Positions 7,750 to 16,526 of a stretch of DNA of 47,281 bases are shown here, piece after piece (within the stretch, counting starts at the first letter, position 1; each line of letters starts with the position of its first letter). This DNA is from Planctomycetaceae bacterium (GTDB lineage: Bacteria; Planctomycetota; Planctomycetia; Planctomycetales; Planctomycetaceae). The position numbers and the translations under genes are program-made. The notes under the pieces were generated by a model. That model searched no databases. It was not told the origin of the DNA and saw only the letters and a list, made by a program, of their open reading frames with translations. The stretch spans positions 1 through 47,281 of the forward strand of contig JAGQQE010000008.1 of assembly GCA_020426345.1 (NCBI GenBank), written 5' to 3'.

Positions 7750-10470
7750 CTACCGACGACGGTTAGGTGAGATCGTTTGTTGTTCAGCGAGGTTTCTCAT
7801 GCCCAGAAACAGCAAACCGAAACACATCGGCAACAACGCAGGAACAGAATAGGCAAACAGTCGCACTCCGTTTTCGACGCGACGAATCTGTCGTTTCATT
7901 TCCAGACCCGCCTTCCGGATGCGAGCATTCTTTTCTCGTTCCAGTTCCTGCTCATCCAGTTCCAGCTTGCGATTCAGCTCTTCGGTTTTTTGCCGAAGCT
8001 GAACCTGCTTGCTGTTTTCGTCCAGTTCGTCGTTATCTCGAACTTCATCAATCTTCGCCTGCAGTTCTTCTCTTGCTGCGTCCAGACGGGAGTCCTTCAT
8101 TTCCTCGGCTTCTTTTTCTTCGGTTGCCAGCTTCTTTCGCAAATCGCGAGTCTGCTGTTCAACGTAACGAAGTGTTCGCAGAGTCTCTCTTCTGGAACGC
8201 AGTGAAATAAACGCATCGTCTCCTGCAAGCTGATCCACCGCGTTCAGGACGAACGTCACATTGTCGAAGGCGATATCCAGATTGCCCCGATTACGCTCGA
8301 AAAAGAACCAGTCACTAATCATGTCAATGTCGGAACAGAAGATGACGTTCAGAGGTTCTTCTTTGGATTTGCTCGTGATATGAGCCGCAATAATGTGTGC
8401 ATACTGATCGTCGGCACGTCGCGGGTTGGGTTTGGGCACCGCGGTTTGTGACATCGTGAAGGGGCTGAAAGAAGACGTAATGTAATCTTCCCATTTCAGC
8501 AGTCCCGATTCACCGCTGGTCTGCAGCAGTGATACAAACTCCTGATCACTCTTGCGATCCCGATCCACCATCGTGCCGGTATACAGGGCCACGATGTCAT
8601 GCAGATCGCGAGTCACAGGGCTTTCTTCGTTGAAAGCGTTTTTCGAGTTTCCGGATCGTGAAATGAAAACATACTCCGGCGGAAGCGACGCGAACTGCCC
8701 ATGAGGGTTCATCCGATCATAGACAATCTGGCCATTATCCCAGGAAATGTCGAGCAGGTTCATGAGTGATCGGAGTTCGCCATTGTCTGCTTTCTGTTCA
8801 GGAGGTGCGCCGCCGAACATAGGATTTCCCTGGCTGGGCTTAGCCAGCCTGGGAGCCATCGAAATGCCTCCCTGACCCTGAAAATTAATCGGGCAGGGAT
8901 CGTCGAAGATGAGGGCTGGCTTGCCAGCCCGCACATATGCAAGCAGATTGTCCATCTGAGGCTGAGTCAATGCAGAGGGCATAATGGCCAGCAGAACATC
9001 GAAGGGTTCTGCGGCTTCTCCATCACTCTCCGCCGACTTCTCTGCAAGAATTGGCCGCGATGGATTCACGGAGATGACCTGATACTGCTTTCGGAGTTCG
9101 CGAACGATTTCCCAGTCGCGGCCTGAACCTGCATCACCGATGACATTGGCATCCGTCTGAAGGACGCCTACAGTCAAACGTTCTTTCTGCGATACTGTTC
9201 GAAGAGACCGAGTCAATTCATATTCAATGGGCAGGCCTTTGCCGAAGAACGGAATCTCAACGTTGTCAGTGATGCTCTGGACCACCGCACCCAGAAAGAC
9301 TTCCGCTTCTTCAAACTTGCCGTCCTGCTCATACTGGATACGAACAGGGCTTACTCCCAGCGCGCGGGCTTCTTCCGCTTCTTCACTAAATGGCTCCACG
9401 TCAACAATTCGCACATCCAGCTGACCACCACCCTGCAGATCAAATGTCCGCAGCAAACCAAGAAGCTGGCGTCGAGTTTCGCTGTATTCCCTTGGCACTT
9501 CGGGACTTACAAAAGCCTGAATCGTGATCTGCTGGTCACTCGGAATTTCATCCAGTGTCGCCTTCGTTGCAGGGGTGAGTGTGAACAGATTTTCCGAAGT
9601 CAGATCCGCTCGAGCAGGGAACAAATTGAAGATGACCAGCAAACTGACAAACGTGACCAGCAAACTGACGGATCGCACAGCGAACTGGAACTCCATGTTG
9701 GTCTTCTGGCCCGCAGACCAGCGGCGCCGTGAAATCACGACCATGTTCAGGTAGAGCATGAACGCGGTCAGAAAGCTGAAATAGCAGACGCTGGAAAATG
9801 GCACGACGCCGATACTGAAGTCCTGCATCTGCTGAGGAAGGCTCAAGCTCTGAAGCGCTGTTCGAACGGTGTACAGACTGCCCTCGTAGCCCAGCATTCG
9901 GCTGCACCATTCAATCGCATCCACAGCACTTCCGATAAAGACCGGAACACAGCAGAAGACGACTCCGAGAACAAATGCCACCGTCGAGCTGTTCGTCAGC
10001 GCAGATGCCAGCATCCCGACGCTCAGTAATGCCGCTCCGGAAATCCAGTATCCAACATAACTGCTGACGATCAGTCCCTGATCCGGCTCTCCCAGTGTGT
10101 ACAGGATGAAAACATTCACGAGTGAGAACAGAATCGCAACCGTGTACACGCCAAGAACTGCCAGGTATTTGCCCAGCAGAATCTCGAATTCACTGGCTGG
10201 TAAGGTGAACAACAGCTCGTCCGTGCCCAGCTTCCTTTCATCTGACCATGTGGTCATGGTGATGGCAGGAACCAGGAACAACAGCAGAATATGAAACTGC
10301 TGACTCAGCTGATCCAGATTTGCCTGATTGGCAGTAAAGAAACGTGGGCTGAAGGCAAATACAGAGCCTGCCACACAGAACACAATGATGAACAGATACC
10401 CGAGGATACCTGAGAAGTAGCTGCGAAAATTTCGCCTGGCAACTGCAAATACAACGTTTCCGCGAACCAT
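7750..10470 (-). CDS. GldF-GldG fusion: ABC-2 permease joined to ABC auxiliary (GldG-type) protein
   Basis: This 906-residue protein joins two normally separate parts. Residues 1 to about 260 are an ABC-2 type permease with six predicted membrane segments and the characteristic SDERKLGTDELLFTLP loop of GldF-like permeases. A further TM at about 270-290 begins a GldG-type extracytoplasmic region (N-terminal domain plus the PF09822-like 'ABC_transp_aux' part, including LLAIMPSALTQPQMDNL). A long charged coiled coil (about 770-855) and a C-terminal TM (VRLFAYSVPALLPMCFGLLFLG) follow. The order ATPase, permease-GldG, DUF4340 on one strand is an operon of a kind common in Planctomycetes. In Bacteroidota the homologues serve gliding, but nothing here shows motility. 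ATG start with AGGG-type ribosome binding site. Confidence 0.88.
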   Translation of the reverse strand: MVRGNVVFAVARRNFRSYFSGILGYLFIIVFCVAGSVFAFSPRFFTANQANLDQLSQQFHILLLFLVPAITMTTWSDERKLGTDELLFTLPASEFEILLGKYLAVLGVYTVAILFSLVNVFILYTLGEPDQGLIVSSYVGYWISGAALLSVGMLASALTNSSTVAFVLGVVFCCVPVFIGSAVDAIEWCSRMLGYEGSLYTVRTALQSLSLPQQMQDFSIGVVPFSSVCYFSFLTAFMLYLNMVVISRRRWSAGQKTNMEFQFAVRSVSLLVTFVSLLVIFNLFPARADLTSENLFTLTPATKATLDEIPSDQQITIQAFVSPEVPREYSETRRQLLGLLRTFDLQGGGQLDVRIVDVEPFSEEAEEARALGVSPVRIQYEQDGKFEEAEVFLGAVVQSITDNVEIPFFGKGLPIEYELTRSLRTVSQKERLTVGVLQTDANVIGDAGSGRDWEIVRELRKQYQVISVNPSRPILAEKSAESDGEAAEPFDVLLAIMPSALTQPQMDNLLAYVRAGKPALIFDDPCPINFQGQGGISMAPRLAKPSQGNPMFGGAPPEQKADNGELRSLMNLLDISWDNGQIVYDRMNPHGQFASLPPEYVFISRSGNSKNAFNEESPVTRDLHDIVALYTGTMVDRDRKSDQEFVSLLQTSGESGLLKWEDYITSSFSPFTMSQTAVPKPNPRRADDQYAHIIAAHITSKSKEEPLNVIFCSDIDMISDWFFFERNRGNLDIAFDNVTFVLNAVDQLAGDDAFISLRSRRETLRTLRYVEQQTRDLRKKLATEEKEAEEMKDSRLDAAREELQAKIDEVRDNDELDENSKQVQLRQKTEELNRKLELDEQELEREKNARIRKAGLEMKRQIRRVENGVRLFAYSVPALLPMCFGLLFLGMRNLAEQQTISPNRRR

Positions 10471-10562
10471 GGTGACCCTTCACCTTTATCGTTGAAACAA
10501 CGTGAGATGTCTGAATTCGGAAAGCCGAAGAAACACGCCGACTGACACGCCGGGACCAATAT

Positions 10563-11324
10563 CTATGCGGCAGTTAACTCTCGGAACTGCTTTTCCATTT
10601 CAACCTCGCTGCTACCGAGATCAGAGGTCGGTCCATCGAAAACGATCCGACCCGCACTGATCAGAATAATCCGATCGCAGACTGCCCGAACCTCCTGCAG
10701 GATGTGCGTGCTGAGCAGGATCGTCTTGGTTTTTGCCAGCTCTGTGATCAATTCCCGCACTCCATGGACCTGGTTTGGGTCGAGTCCACTGGTGGGCTCA
10801 TCAAGAATCAGCACATCAGGATCATGCAGCATCGCATGGGCCATTCCCACACGCTGACGAAATCCGCGCGACAGTTTCGAAATCGGCTTTCGCCAGACTT
10901 CATTCAGCGAACACTTATCCGCAACCCAATTCAAACGTGCGGCCAGTTTTTCACCGCTGAGGCCTCGCACTGCACCAATGTACTCCAGCAGCGATTTTGG
11001 CGTCATTTCCACGTACAGCGGACCATTTTCAGGCAGGTAGCCCAACTGACCGCTCGCTGCAATTCGATCCGTCGCTATGTTCTTGCCAGCGATGAACGCT
11101 TCTCCCGCACTCGGCGAAAGGAAACCCGTCAGCATTTTCATTGTCGTGCTTTTTCCGGCGCCGTTCGGGCCAAGAAAAGCGCACACCTGACCGGCTGGTA
11201 CCGAAAACGTCACATCACGCGTGGCTGCAAAATCAGCGTAAAATTTTGAAAGTCCCCGAGCTTCAATCATGGCGCTGCCCGTTGATGCATCGCCAGACAC
11301 TTCTTTCTCCAAAGACACACTCAT
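10563..11324 (-). CDS. ABC transporter ATP-binding protein (GldA/CcmA type)
   Basis: The protein is a 253-residue ABC ATPase with Walker A (GPNGAGKS, residues 52-59), signature (LSRGFRQRVG, 151-160) and Walker B followed by the catalytic Glu (VLILDEPTSGLD, 171-182), plus a switch His (LLSTHILQE). All key residues are present. I prefer the ATG at 11324 (MSVSLEKE) over an in-frame TTG eight codons upstream. It is first of three genes on the minus strand, 92 bp before the permease-GldG fusion, and must energise it. The substrate is unknown. The family includes GldA and Nos/Ccm-type exporters. Confidence 0.9.
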   Translation of the reverse strand: MSVSLEKEVSGDASTGSAMIEARGLSKFYADFAATRDVTFSVPAGQVCAFLGPNGAGKSTTMKMLTGFLSPSAGEAFIAGKNIATDRIAASGQLGYLPENGPLYVEMTPKSLLEYIGAVRGLSGEKLAARLNWVADKCSLNEVWRKPISKLSRGFRQRVGMAHAMLHDPDVLILDEPTSGLDPNQVHGVRELITELAKTKTILLSTHILQEVRAVCDRIILISAGRIVFDGPTSDLGSSEVEMEKQFRELTAA

Positions 11325-11730
11325 AGCAATAGTCTCTGTCTTCTTCAAAAATCTGTCTTTTTGAAAACACTGCCAACTTGTGGTCGACAGCTGCCTTTCG
11401 AAGATTCAGGCACCTGTTCTCCCATTCTGAAAAGGGAAATCCATCAACTTCCCTCGCGGGAACGCTTCCAGGCAAACCCAACGCGCGCAAACGCTGCCAC
11501 AACGGCAGTTGCGTGTCGCTTCACGCGTGGTGGAAGCAAACAGTGTTCCAATTTCTCCCGACCGCGCATCATACGTTCGCTGGTAATCGGTTACCCAGTC
11601 AAAATCAGAGTGAAATGCAGATTCGACTCAACACCATGTCGTTCCGAAAATGATTCGTTCCCGCATGAGAGCGCTGAGGGGGGAGCGCTTTGCTGCGAAG
11701 CACGCGGACCGGCGTACTGACGGGGAAATC
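11325..11730. other. Long intergenic region upstream of the ABC operon
   Basis: About 400 bp lie between the stop of the YggS-family gene (11731) and the start of the ABC operon (11324), both on the minus strand. I see a short AGCGCT / AGCGCT inverted repeat at 11670-11689 that may be a weak terminator for the upstream gene. The remainder should hold the operon promoter. No reading frame in it shows recognisable protein character. Confidence 0.5.
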
Positions 11731-12450
11731 TCACTCAAGCCCCTGAAAGAGTCGACTGCCAATGCGGACCAGAGTTGCACCTTCTTCGACGGCGGGAACG
11801 AAATCCCCACTCATTCCCATCGAAAGGTGTGGCAGTGGGAGTGCGGTGCCGGAGCTGTTGGAGCGTTCGGCCAATTCATCTCGCAGCAGTCTCAATGCGG
11901 TGAACGCGGGCCGGGCTTCGCCGGGGTCGTCGGTGTCTTCGGCCATCGTCATGAGTCCGACGATCGGGACGCTTCCGGAAAACGCCAGGATTTCATCCCA
12001 TGTGGATCGCAATTCATCAGGCGAGAAACCCGATTTGCTGGCTTCGCCGGTAACATTCACCTGCAGCAGTAACGACGGACACGATTCCGACCTGTTTTCG
12101 GACGCGATTTCAACGATACGCGCCAGAAGCCGGATGGAATCAATGGAATGAATCACGGATGCATGGCTCACCGCAAGTCGAGCCTTGTTGCGCTGCAACT
12201 GACCGATCAGATGCCACTGCATGCGCGGCATGAGATTCTGTCGTTCGGCCAGTTGTTGAGGTCGGTTTTCGCCAAAGACATCATGAAGAGACGAAAGGGC
12301 CTGCACCCAATCCCAGTTCGCGTACTTGGTCACAGCCACCACCTGAACGACGTCGGCTGCGTTCTCGCTGCGGGCTTGGGCAGCCGCGATCTGACCTCGA
12401 ACATCACGAAGGTTGGTTTCAATTACGCTTCTTATCGTCTCGGGCGTCAT
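11731..12450 (-). CDS. yggS: YggS/PROSC family pyridoxal-phosphate homeostasis protein
   Basis: The 239 residues fit the alanine-racemase-like TIM barrel of the PLPBP family. The PLP lysine lies in VVAVTKYA (K42). Further family blocks are FGENRPQQL, WHLIGQLQRNK, LLLQVNVTGEASKSGF, GLMTMAED and LSMGMSGDF..AVEEGATLVRIGS. These cytosolic proteins bind and buffer pyridoxal 5'-phosphate and have no known enzymatic activity. The family's usual length is 220-240. It is monocistronic here, with a 400-bp gap on its 3' side and 260 bp to the divergent secreted-protein gene. Confidence 0.93.
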   Translation of the reverse strand: MTPETIRSVIETNLRDVRGQIAAAQARSENAADVVQVVAVTKYANWDWVQALSSLHDVFGENRPQQLAERQNLMPRMQWHLIGQLQRNKARLAVSHASVIHSIDSIRLLARIVEIASENRSESCPSLLLQVNVTGEASKSGFSPDELRSTWDEILAFSGSVPIVGLMTMAEDTDDPGEARPAFTALRLLRDELAERSNSSGTALPLPHLSMGMSGDFVPAVEEGATLVRIGSRLFQGLE

Positions 12451-12709
12451 GATGCGACTTTCCGCCGGGCAAGTTGCGGCACGAAAATGATGCAGGACCT
12501 GTCACTGAAGTCGGCAAATAAAACTCAGAATATACGTCCCGGAGCGAATTCCGGCAGGAGGTCGTGTGGAACCGACCTCAGAAATTCTCTCAAACGAATC
12601 CCCGGCAATCGGCGGATCCAGGCAAACTCAGTACAACTCACGACTCAAACTTCGGGAATTAAGTTCTGGATCGTGCAGTCGATTTGCTTTGAACGGAAGG
12701 CATTGAAGC

Positions 12710-14704
12710 ATGAATTACATCCATCACACCGCGGGACTGCTGTTGCTGGCCGTCATTTCCACTGCCAGCACCGGTGCTGCACAGGATGCAACTGCAGCAC
12801 GAAAGCTTGCGGCAAAGCCAATCGTGGTGATCCGTTCGGGGCGACTCAACGCCAGAGGGATGAGAGATTACCTGATTGAACTCAACCAGGAGTTGAACAT
12901 CGGCGAACGGCTTCTCGAAGCATTCAAAACTGAAGAAGCTGAACTTGCGATTTCGAAACATCCGAATCCCGTCACCGGCCAGATGGTCTTCATGGTCCAG
13001 GGGCTGGTTCCGGGTGTGGAATCCATTCAGTTCTCACAGGTGCTGGACGAAGCCGACTTCGAACGGCTGGTCCGGGCAGGGACTCGATCTCAGGAGGCCG
13101 GCAATGTCTCGCTGGAAGGGGCGAAAGGTAAATACAGGAAAACGATCAAAACCAGCTGGCGTGAAGATATCACAGATGCAGCAGAGGATTCAGAAACAGA
13201 ATCAACGCAGGTCACAATTGGATTTGGAACCAAAGGAGCGGCTGTCGAAGTCAGGGATCTCGATGATGAAGGAGAAATCATCGAAGAGGGCGGCCGGCGT
13301 TTTCGTGAACGCAAATTTACGGTGACTCAATACATGCGTTACCATGACGGATTCATGTTCACCAGCAGTTATGAGGATCTGTTCAATACAGAGTTGCCAT
13401 CCGCCGAAGCTTTGATTGGTGCAGCAGCAGAAGGTATGGATGGTGAAGTAGATTTCTATGTCGATCGAATTCCGGTTGGCTTCAAACACCTGTTCTGGAG
13501 CACCATTGGCGGCGCTGCTTCCGCCGGACTGCAACAACGGGACGAGGAAGATCCGATTGATTATGCCCTGCGGCGATCTGCCGGAGATATCGGACTCGAA
13601 GCGATTCACACGATGATTTTCGATGTGGAACATTTGTCCGGCCGACTTACCCTGGCCGATACGAATCAGCCGCTTCTCGGAGAACTTCGACTACAGGCAC
13701 GCAACAACAGCAATTTTTCGAAGCGACTGGACGATTACACTTCCGGCCGGAGTCGTTTCGCGCCGATTCTCTCTGACGATGCTGCTTTCACGTTCCACAC
13801 ATGCGTACATTTTCCGGAAGAGACAGAAAAGGTCATCAATGCTGCCGCTGTCTGGCTGAAGAACCGCATCATTGAGGCATCGCAGGGTAACGTTGATGTT
13901 GCGATTGCAGGCAGTGAGTTTGGCGAATCCATGGAATCGCTGGCGACGCGTCGCGACCTCGAACTGCTGATGAAAGTGGGTTGGAATGCGTCCGCCGGGG
14001 CAGTGGTTTATGGTGGGCTGCAGGTCGACGACAATCCGGAGATGCTGAAGTCTCTGTTTGACCTGCTGACCAGTCCGCAATTACCACCAGACTTCATCGA
14101 TCGCATCGCCATGTCAAAGTTGGGGGAGCATTCCATGATTGTGCTGCGACTCCCCGATTCAAAACCCGCATCACCGATTCACCTGACGCACCTCTACATC
14201 ACACACGTCAATTCCAGCCTGTGGTTCGCGGCCGGCGGCGAAACCTCACATGAGATTCTCCGGCAATCGATCGAAAAATGCGGTGGATCGTCGCTCCGCA
14301 CGAAAACACCACTTCTGACAGGAAAACTGGATCTGCAGAAATGGACCGCATGGCCACAAGACGAACCAACAGGGCTCGCCAGTCTGCCGATGTGGCTCGA
14401 TGGGCAATTCGGTCGTGCTTTGAGCAACTCCGCGCGAGCCAGCGTCAATGGTCAAACAGTACCGGCGGCCAGTACGAGTGATCAACCCAGTCCGGATCTC
14501 ATGAAGAGAGTCATCGACCTGGGAGGCAGTCAGGACGCCGAACTCTACGTGGACGCCGATTCCTCCGGCATACAGATGAGCGGAAAGCTTGGAGCGGCGA
14601 CAGCCCGGTATTTTGCAGCACGCTGGCTTATGACCATGGAAGCACTCGTATCGAATGTGACACTGCCAGGAGAATCGCCGACAGTTGAAGCTGTCACTGA
14701 GTAG
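12710..14704 (+). CDS. Large secreted protein of unknown function
   Basis: The 664-residue product begins with a signal peptide (HTAGLLLLAVISTASTGAAQ, cleavage near residue 24), so it is exported. I do not recognise a named domain. It is mixed alpha/beta, acidic, with an internal Glu/Asp-rich stretch at about 160-200. The phrases FTVTQYMRYHDGFMF and VDFYVDRIPVGFKHLFW suggest a compact fold rather than a repeat protein. Cysteines are few. Its size, signal peptide and isolated position fit a lineage-specific planctomycete periplasmic or surface protein. The ATG at 12710 has GGAAGG about 11 bp upstream. No neighbour hints at a role. Confidence 0.85.
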   Translation: MNYIHHTAGLLLLAVISTASTGAAQDATAARKLAAKPIVVIRSGRLNARGMRDYLIELNQELNIGERLLEAFKTEEAELAISKHPNPVTGQMVFMVQGLVPGVESIQFSQVLDEADFERLVRAGTRSQEAGNVSLEGAKGKYRKTIKTSWREDITDAAEDSETESTQVTIGFGTKGAAVEVRDLDDEGEIIEEGGRRFRERKFTVTQYMRYHDGFMFTSSYEDLFNTELPSAEALIGAAAEGMDGEVDFYVDRIPVGFKHLFWSTIGGAASAGLQQRDEEDPIDYALRRSAGDIGLEAIHTMIFDVEHLSGRLTLADTNQPLLGELRLQARNNSNFSKRLDDYTSGRSRFAPILSDDAAFTFHTCVHFPEETEKVINAAAVWLKNRIIEASQGNVDVAIAGSEFGESMESLATRRDLELLMKVGWNASAGAVVYGGLQVDDNPEMLKSLFDLLTSPQLPPDFIDRIAMSKLGEHSMIVLRLPDSKPASPIHLTHLYITHVNSSLWFAAGGETSHEILRQSIEKCGGSSLRTKTPLLTGKLDLQKWTAWPQDEPTGLASLPMWLDGQFGRALSNSARASVNGQTVPAASTSDQPSPDLMKRVIDLGGSQDAELYVDADSSGIQMSGKLGAATARYFAARWLMTMEALVSNVTLPGESPTVEAVTE

Positions 14705-14730
14705 TCAGCCAACACAAAGCTGATAACAAT

Positions 14731-14751
14731 CCAGTGGTCATGTGACCGCTG
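14731..14751 (+). terminator. Possible terminator between the secreted-protein and Nudix genes
   Basis: CAGTGGTCA and TGACCGCTG form an imperfect stem around a two-base loop, 27 bp past the stop at 14704 and followed by TTTACCCCTT. It covers a GTG at 14742 that could otherwise start the Nudix gene, which supports the ATG at 14781. Confidence 0.45.
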
Positions 14752-14780
14752 TTTACCCCTTATTTCATTCGAACAAAATC

Positions 14781-15332
14781 ATGGCACCATCTAAAGCTGA
14801 TCAACCTCTTTTCAAGACCTGGACCTGTTGCCCAAAATGTGGTGCGAAGGCAAAGAAGCGCGGGACAAATCCTTTCCGCTGTTCCGAATGCCATTACACA
14901 CACTTCTTCAGCCCCTGTTCGGCCGTTGGCGCAATTATTACGGATGTCGATGGACAGGTGCTTTTGCTGGTGCGAGCGAAAGATCCCGGCAAAGGGATGT
15001 ATGGGCTGCCCGGCGGATTCGTCGATCCGGGTGAAACAGCAGAAGAAGCCCTCATCCGGGAAGTTCGGGAGGAAACGCAGCTTAAAGTGATGGACTATCA
15101 CTATCTGGTGTCGTACCCCAATCAGTATGCCTACGGCGGTGCGATTCTGCCTGTCACGGATCTGTTCTTTGCTGTGACCGTCCGATCATTCGATAAAATG
15201 AAACTTCAGGAAGGTGAGATCGAAGCGTGGCACTTTTGTCACCCCACCTCGAAAGAACTGAAGAACATGGCCTTCGAATCCAACCGCAAAGCACTGCAAA
15301 TGTTTCTCAAACTGCGAAAGCAGAAAAAATAG
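14781..15332 (+). CDS. Nudix hydrolase with N-terminal zinc ribbon
   Basis: The 183-residue protein starts at an ATG at 14781 (a GTG at 14742 is possible). A zinc ribbon made by C17, C20, C34 and C37 (CCPKCG...CSECH) precedes the Nudix fold. The Nudix box spans about residues 78-100: GGFVDPGETAEEA...REVREE, with all glutamates needed for metal binding. The final Gly of the consensus is Thr, a tolerated change. The ribbon plus Nudix layout resembles NudC-like NAD(H) pyrophosphatases, but the SQPWPFPxS hallmark of NudC is absent. The substrate is therefore uncertain, probably a nucleotide diphosphate derivative. Cytosolic. Confidence 0.9.
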   Translation: MAPSKADQPLFKTWTCCPKCGAKAKKRGTNPFRCSECHYTHFFSPCSAVGAIITDVDGQVLLLVRAKDPGKGMYGLPGGFVDPGETAEEALIREVREETQLKVMDYHYLVSYPNQYAYGGAILPVTDLFFAVTVRSFDKMKLQEGEIEAWHFCHPTSKELKNMAFESNRKALQMFLKLRKQKK

Positions 15333-15517
15333 ACGACGATCGTTACAGTGCCCGATGATCCGGATGTCGCAACGTACCGGGATCGCCAGCACGGATTTTC
15401 TAATGCCAGGAGCGATGATCGTCTTCCGGAGCAACCGGGGCCTGAAAGTCCGGTGCTGCGGAGAATCAGGTCAATCCTCCCTCCAGCTTTAACCTCTGAC
15501 AAATCAAACTTTCCCCA

Positions 15518-16243
15518 ATGAACTATACCTACGAAGACATCTCACGCATGATTGACCATTCACTGTTGAAACCAACAATGACGGTCGATGATTTTGAAAT
15601 TGGTTGCCAGCTTGCCGTGGCATACAAAGCGGGCAGCGTTTGTATTCAGCCGTATTACCTGAAACGCTGCGCTGAAATTCTCGCTGGCAGCGGCTGCAAA
15701 GCGAGTACGGTGATTGGTTTTCCACATGGCGGTCACACGACATCCATCAAAGAGGCGGAAGCCATCCGGGCTCTGAATGACGGTGGCGAAGAACTCGACA
15801 TGGTCGTCAACATCAGCAAGGTTCTGAGCGGTGACTGGGACTACGTCCGGACTGATATCAAAGCAGTCATCGATGTCGCACATGCCGCAGGTCAAAAGGT
15901 CAAAGTGATCTTTGAGAACTGTTATCTGAGTGAAAATCACAAGATTCGGCTTTGTGAAATCTGCAGCGAATTGAGCGCAGACTGGGTCAAGACATCGACG
16001 GGCTATGGCACTGGCGGAGCGACCATCGACGACCTCAAACTGATGCGGAAGCATTCCGCTCCGGCAGTTCAGGTCAAGGCGGCGGGTGGCGTCAGAGACA
16101 TGGACACACTGCTGCAGTGTCGCGAGATCGGCGTGAGTCGCATCGGCGCCAGCGCTACCCAGGCCATGCTGGACGACTGCCGCCAGCGTCTCGGACTGGA
16201 ACCCATTGTGTTCGACTTCAAGGCTGACTCCAGTGGCTATTAA
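15518..16243 (+). CDS. deoC: Deoxyribose-phosphate aldolase
   Basis: This 241-residue class I aldolase cleaves 2-deoxyribose 5-phosphate to glyceraldehyde 3-phosphate and acetaldehyde in deoxynucleoside breakdown. The Schiff-base lysine is K158 in ADWVKTSTGYG, the second active-site lysine is K187 in VQVKAAGGVR, and the acid D94 sits in ELDMVVN. The N-terminal IDHSLLKP block is diagnostic. Length agrees with the bacterial family (220-260). It stands alone, without deoA/deoD or a regulator nearby. The 185-bp gap before it leaves room for its own promoter. Confidence 0.95.
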   Translation: MNYTYEDISRMIDHSLLKPTMTVDDFEIGCQLAVAYKAGSVCIQPYYLKRCAEILAGSGCKASTVIGFPHGGHTTSIKEAEAIRALNDGGEELDMVVNISKVLSGDWDYVRTDIKAVIDVAHAAGQKVKVIFENCYLSENHKIRLCEICSELSADWVKTSTGYGTGGATIDDLKLMRKHSAPAVQVKAAGGVRDMDTLLQCREIGVSRIGASATQAMLDDCRQRLGLEPIVFDFKADSSGY

Positions 16244-16261
16244 CTCGTCTGGACTGACCGT

Positions 16262-16308
16262 AGGCAGGTAGCGAGAGCAATTGGGTTCTCTTCGGATAAT
16301 TGTCCTGC
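16262..16308 (+). other. Hairpin-forming region after deoC
   Basis: GGCAGG pairs with CCTGCC at the outer ends and GCAATT pairs with AATTG inside, giving an interrupted stem around a ~15-base loop. It begins 19 bp past the deoC stop. There is no T-tract, so it may be an RNA-stabilising structure or Rho-type 3' end rather than an intrinsic terminator. Confidence 0.4.
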
Positions 16309-16526
16309 CCCGACGCATTGATTGAGCATTTGTAACACGTTGACACTGCGGTCCGGCCTTTGACGGAATACACGGCGGGAGAGGTTATCCGTCGTTTTGA
16401 CCCAATCGAAATCGTAAGAGGAAAATCGAAGAACGCCATGTTCTCTACCCAACCGATTTTATTTGCCTTGCTCAGGCGATAACCTTTGCAACCTGGTTTG
16501 ATCCACTTTGAACAGGGAACGTGTGA

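Noticed and set aside
11762-12151. Plus-strand frame antisense to the YggS-family gene
   Set aside because: The minus-strand protein matches the YggS family throughout, so the antisense frame is a shadow.
12148-12879. Plus-strand 243-codon frame overlapping YggS and the next gene
   Set aside because: It mixes antisense YggS sequence, the intergenic promoter and the out-of-frame start of the secreted-protein gene.
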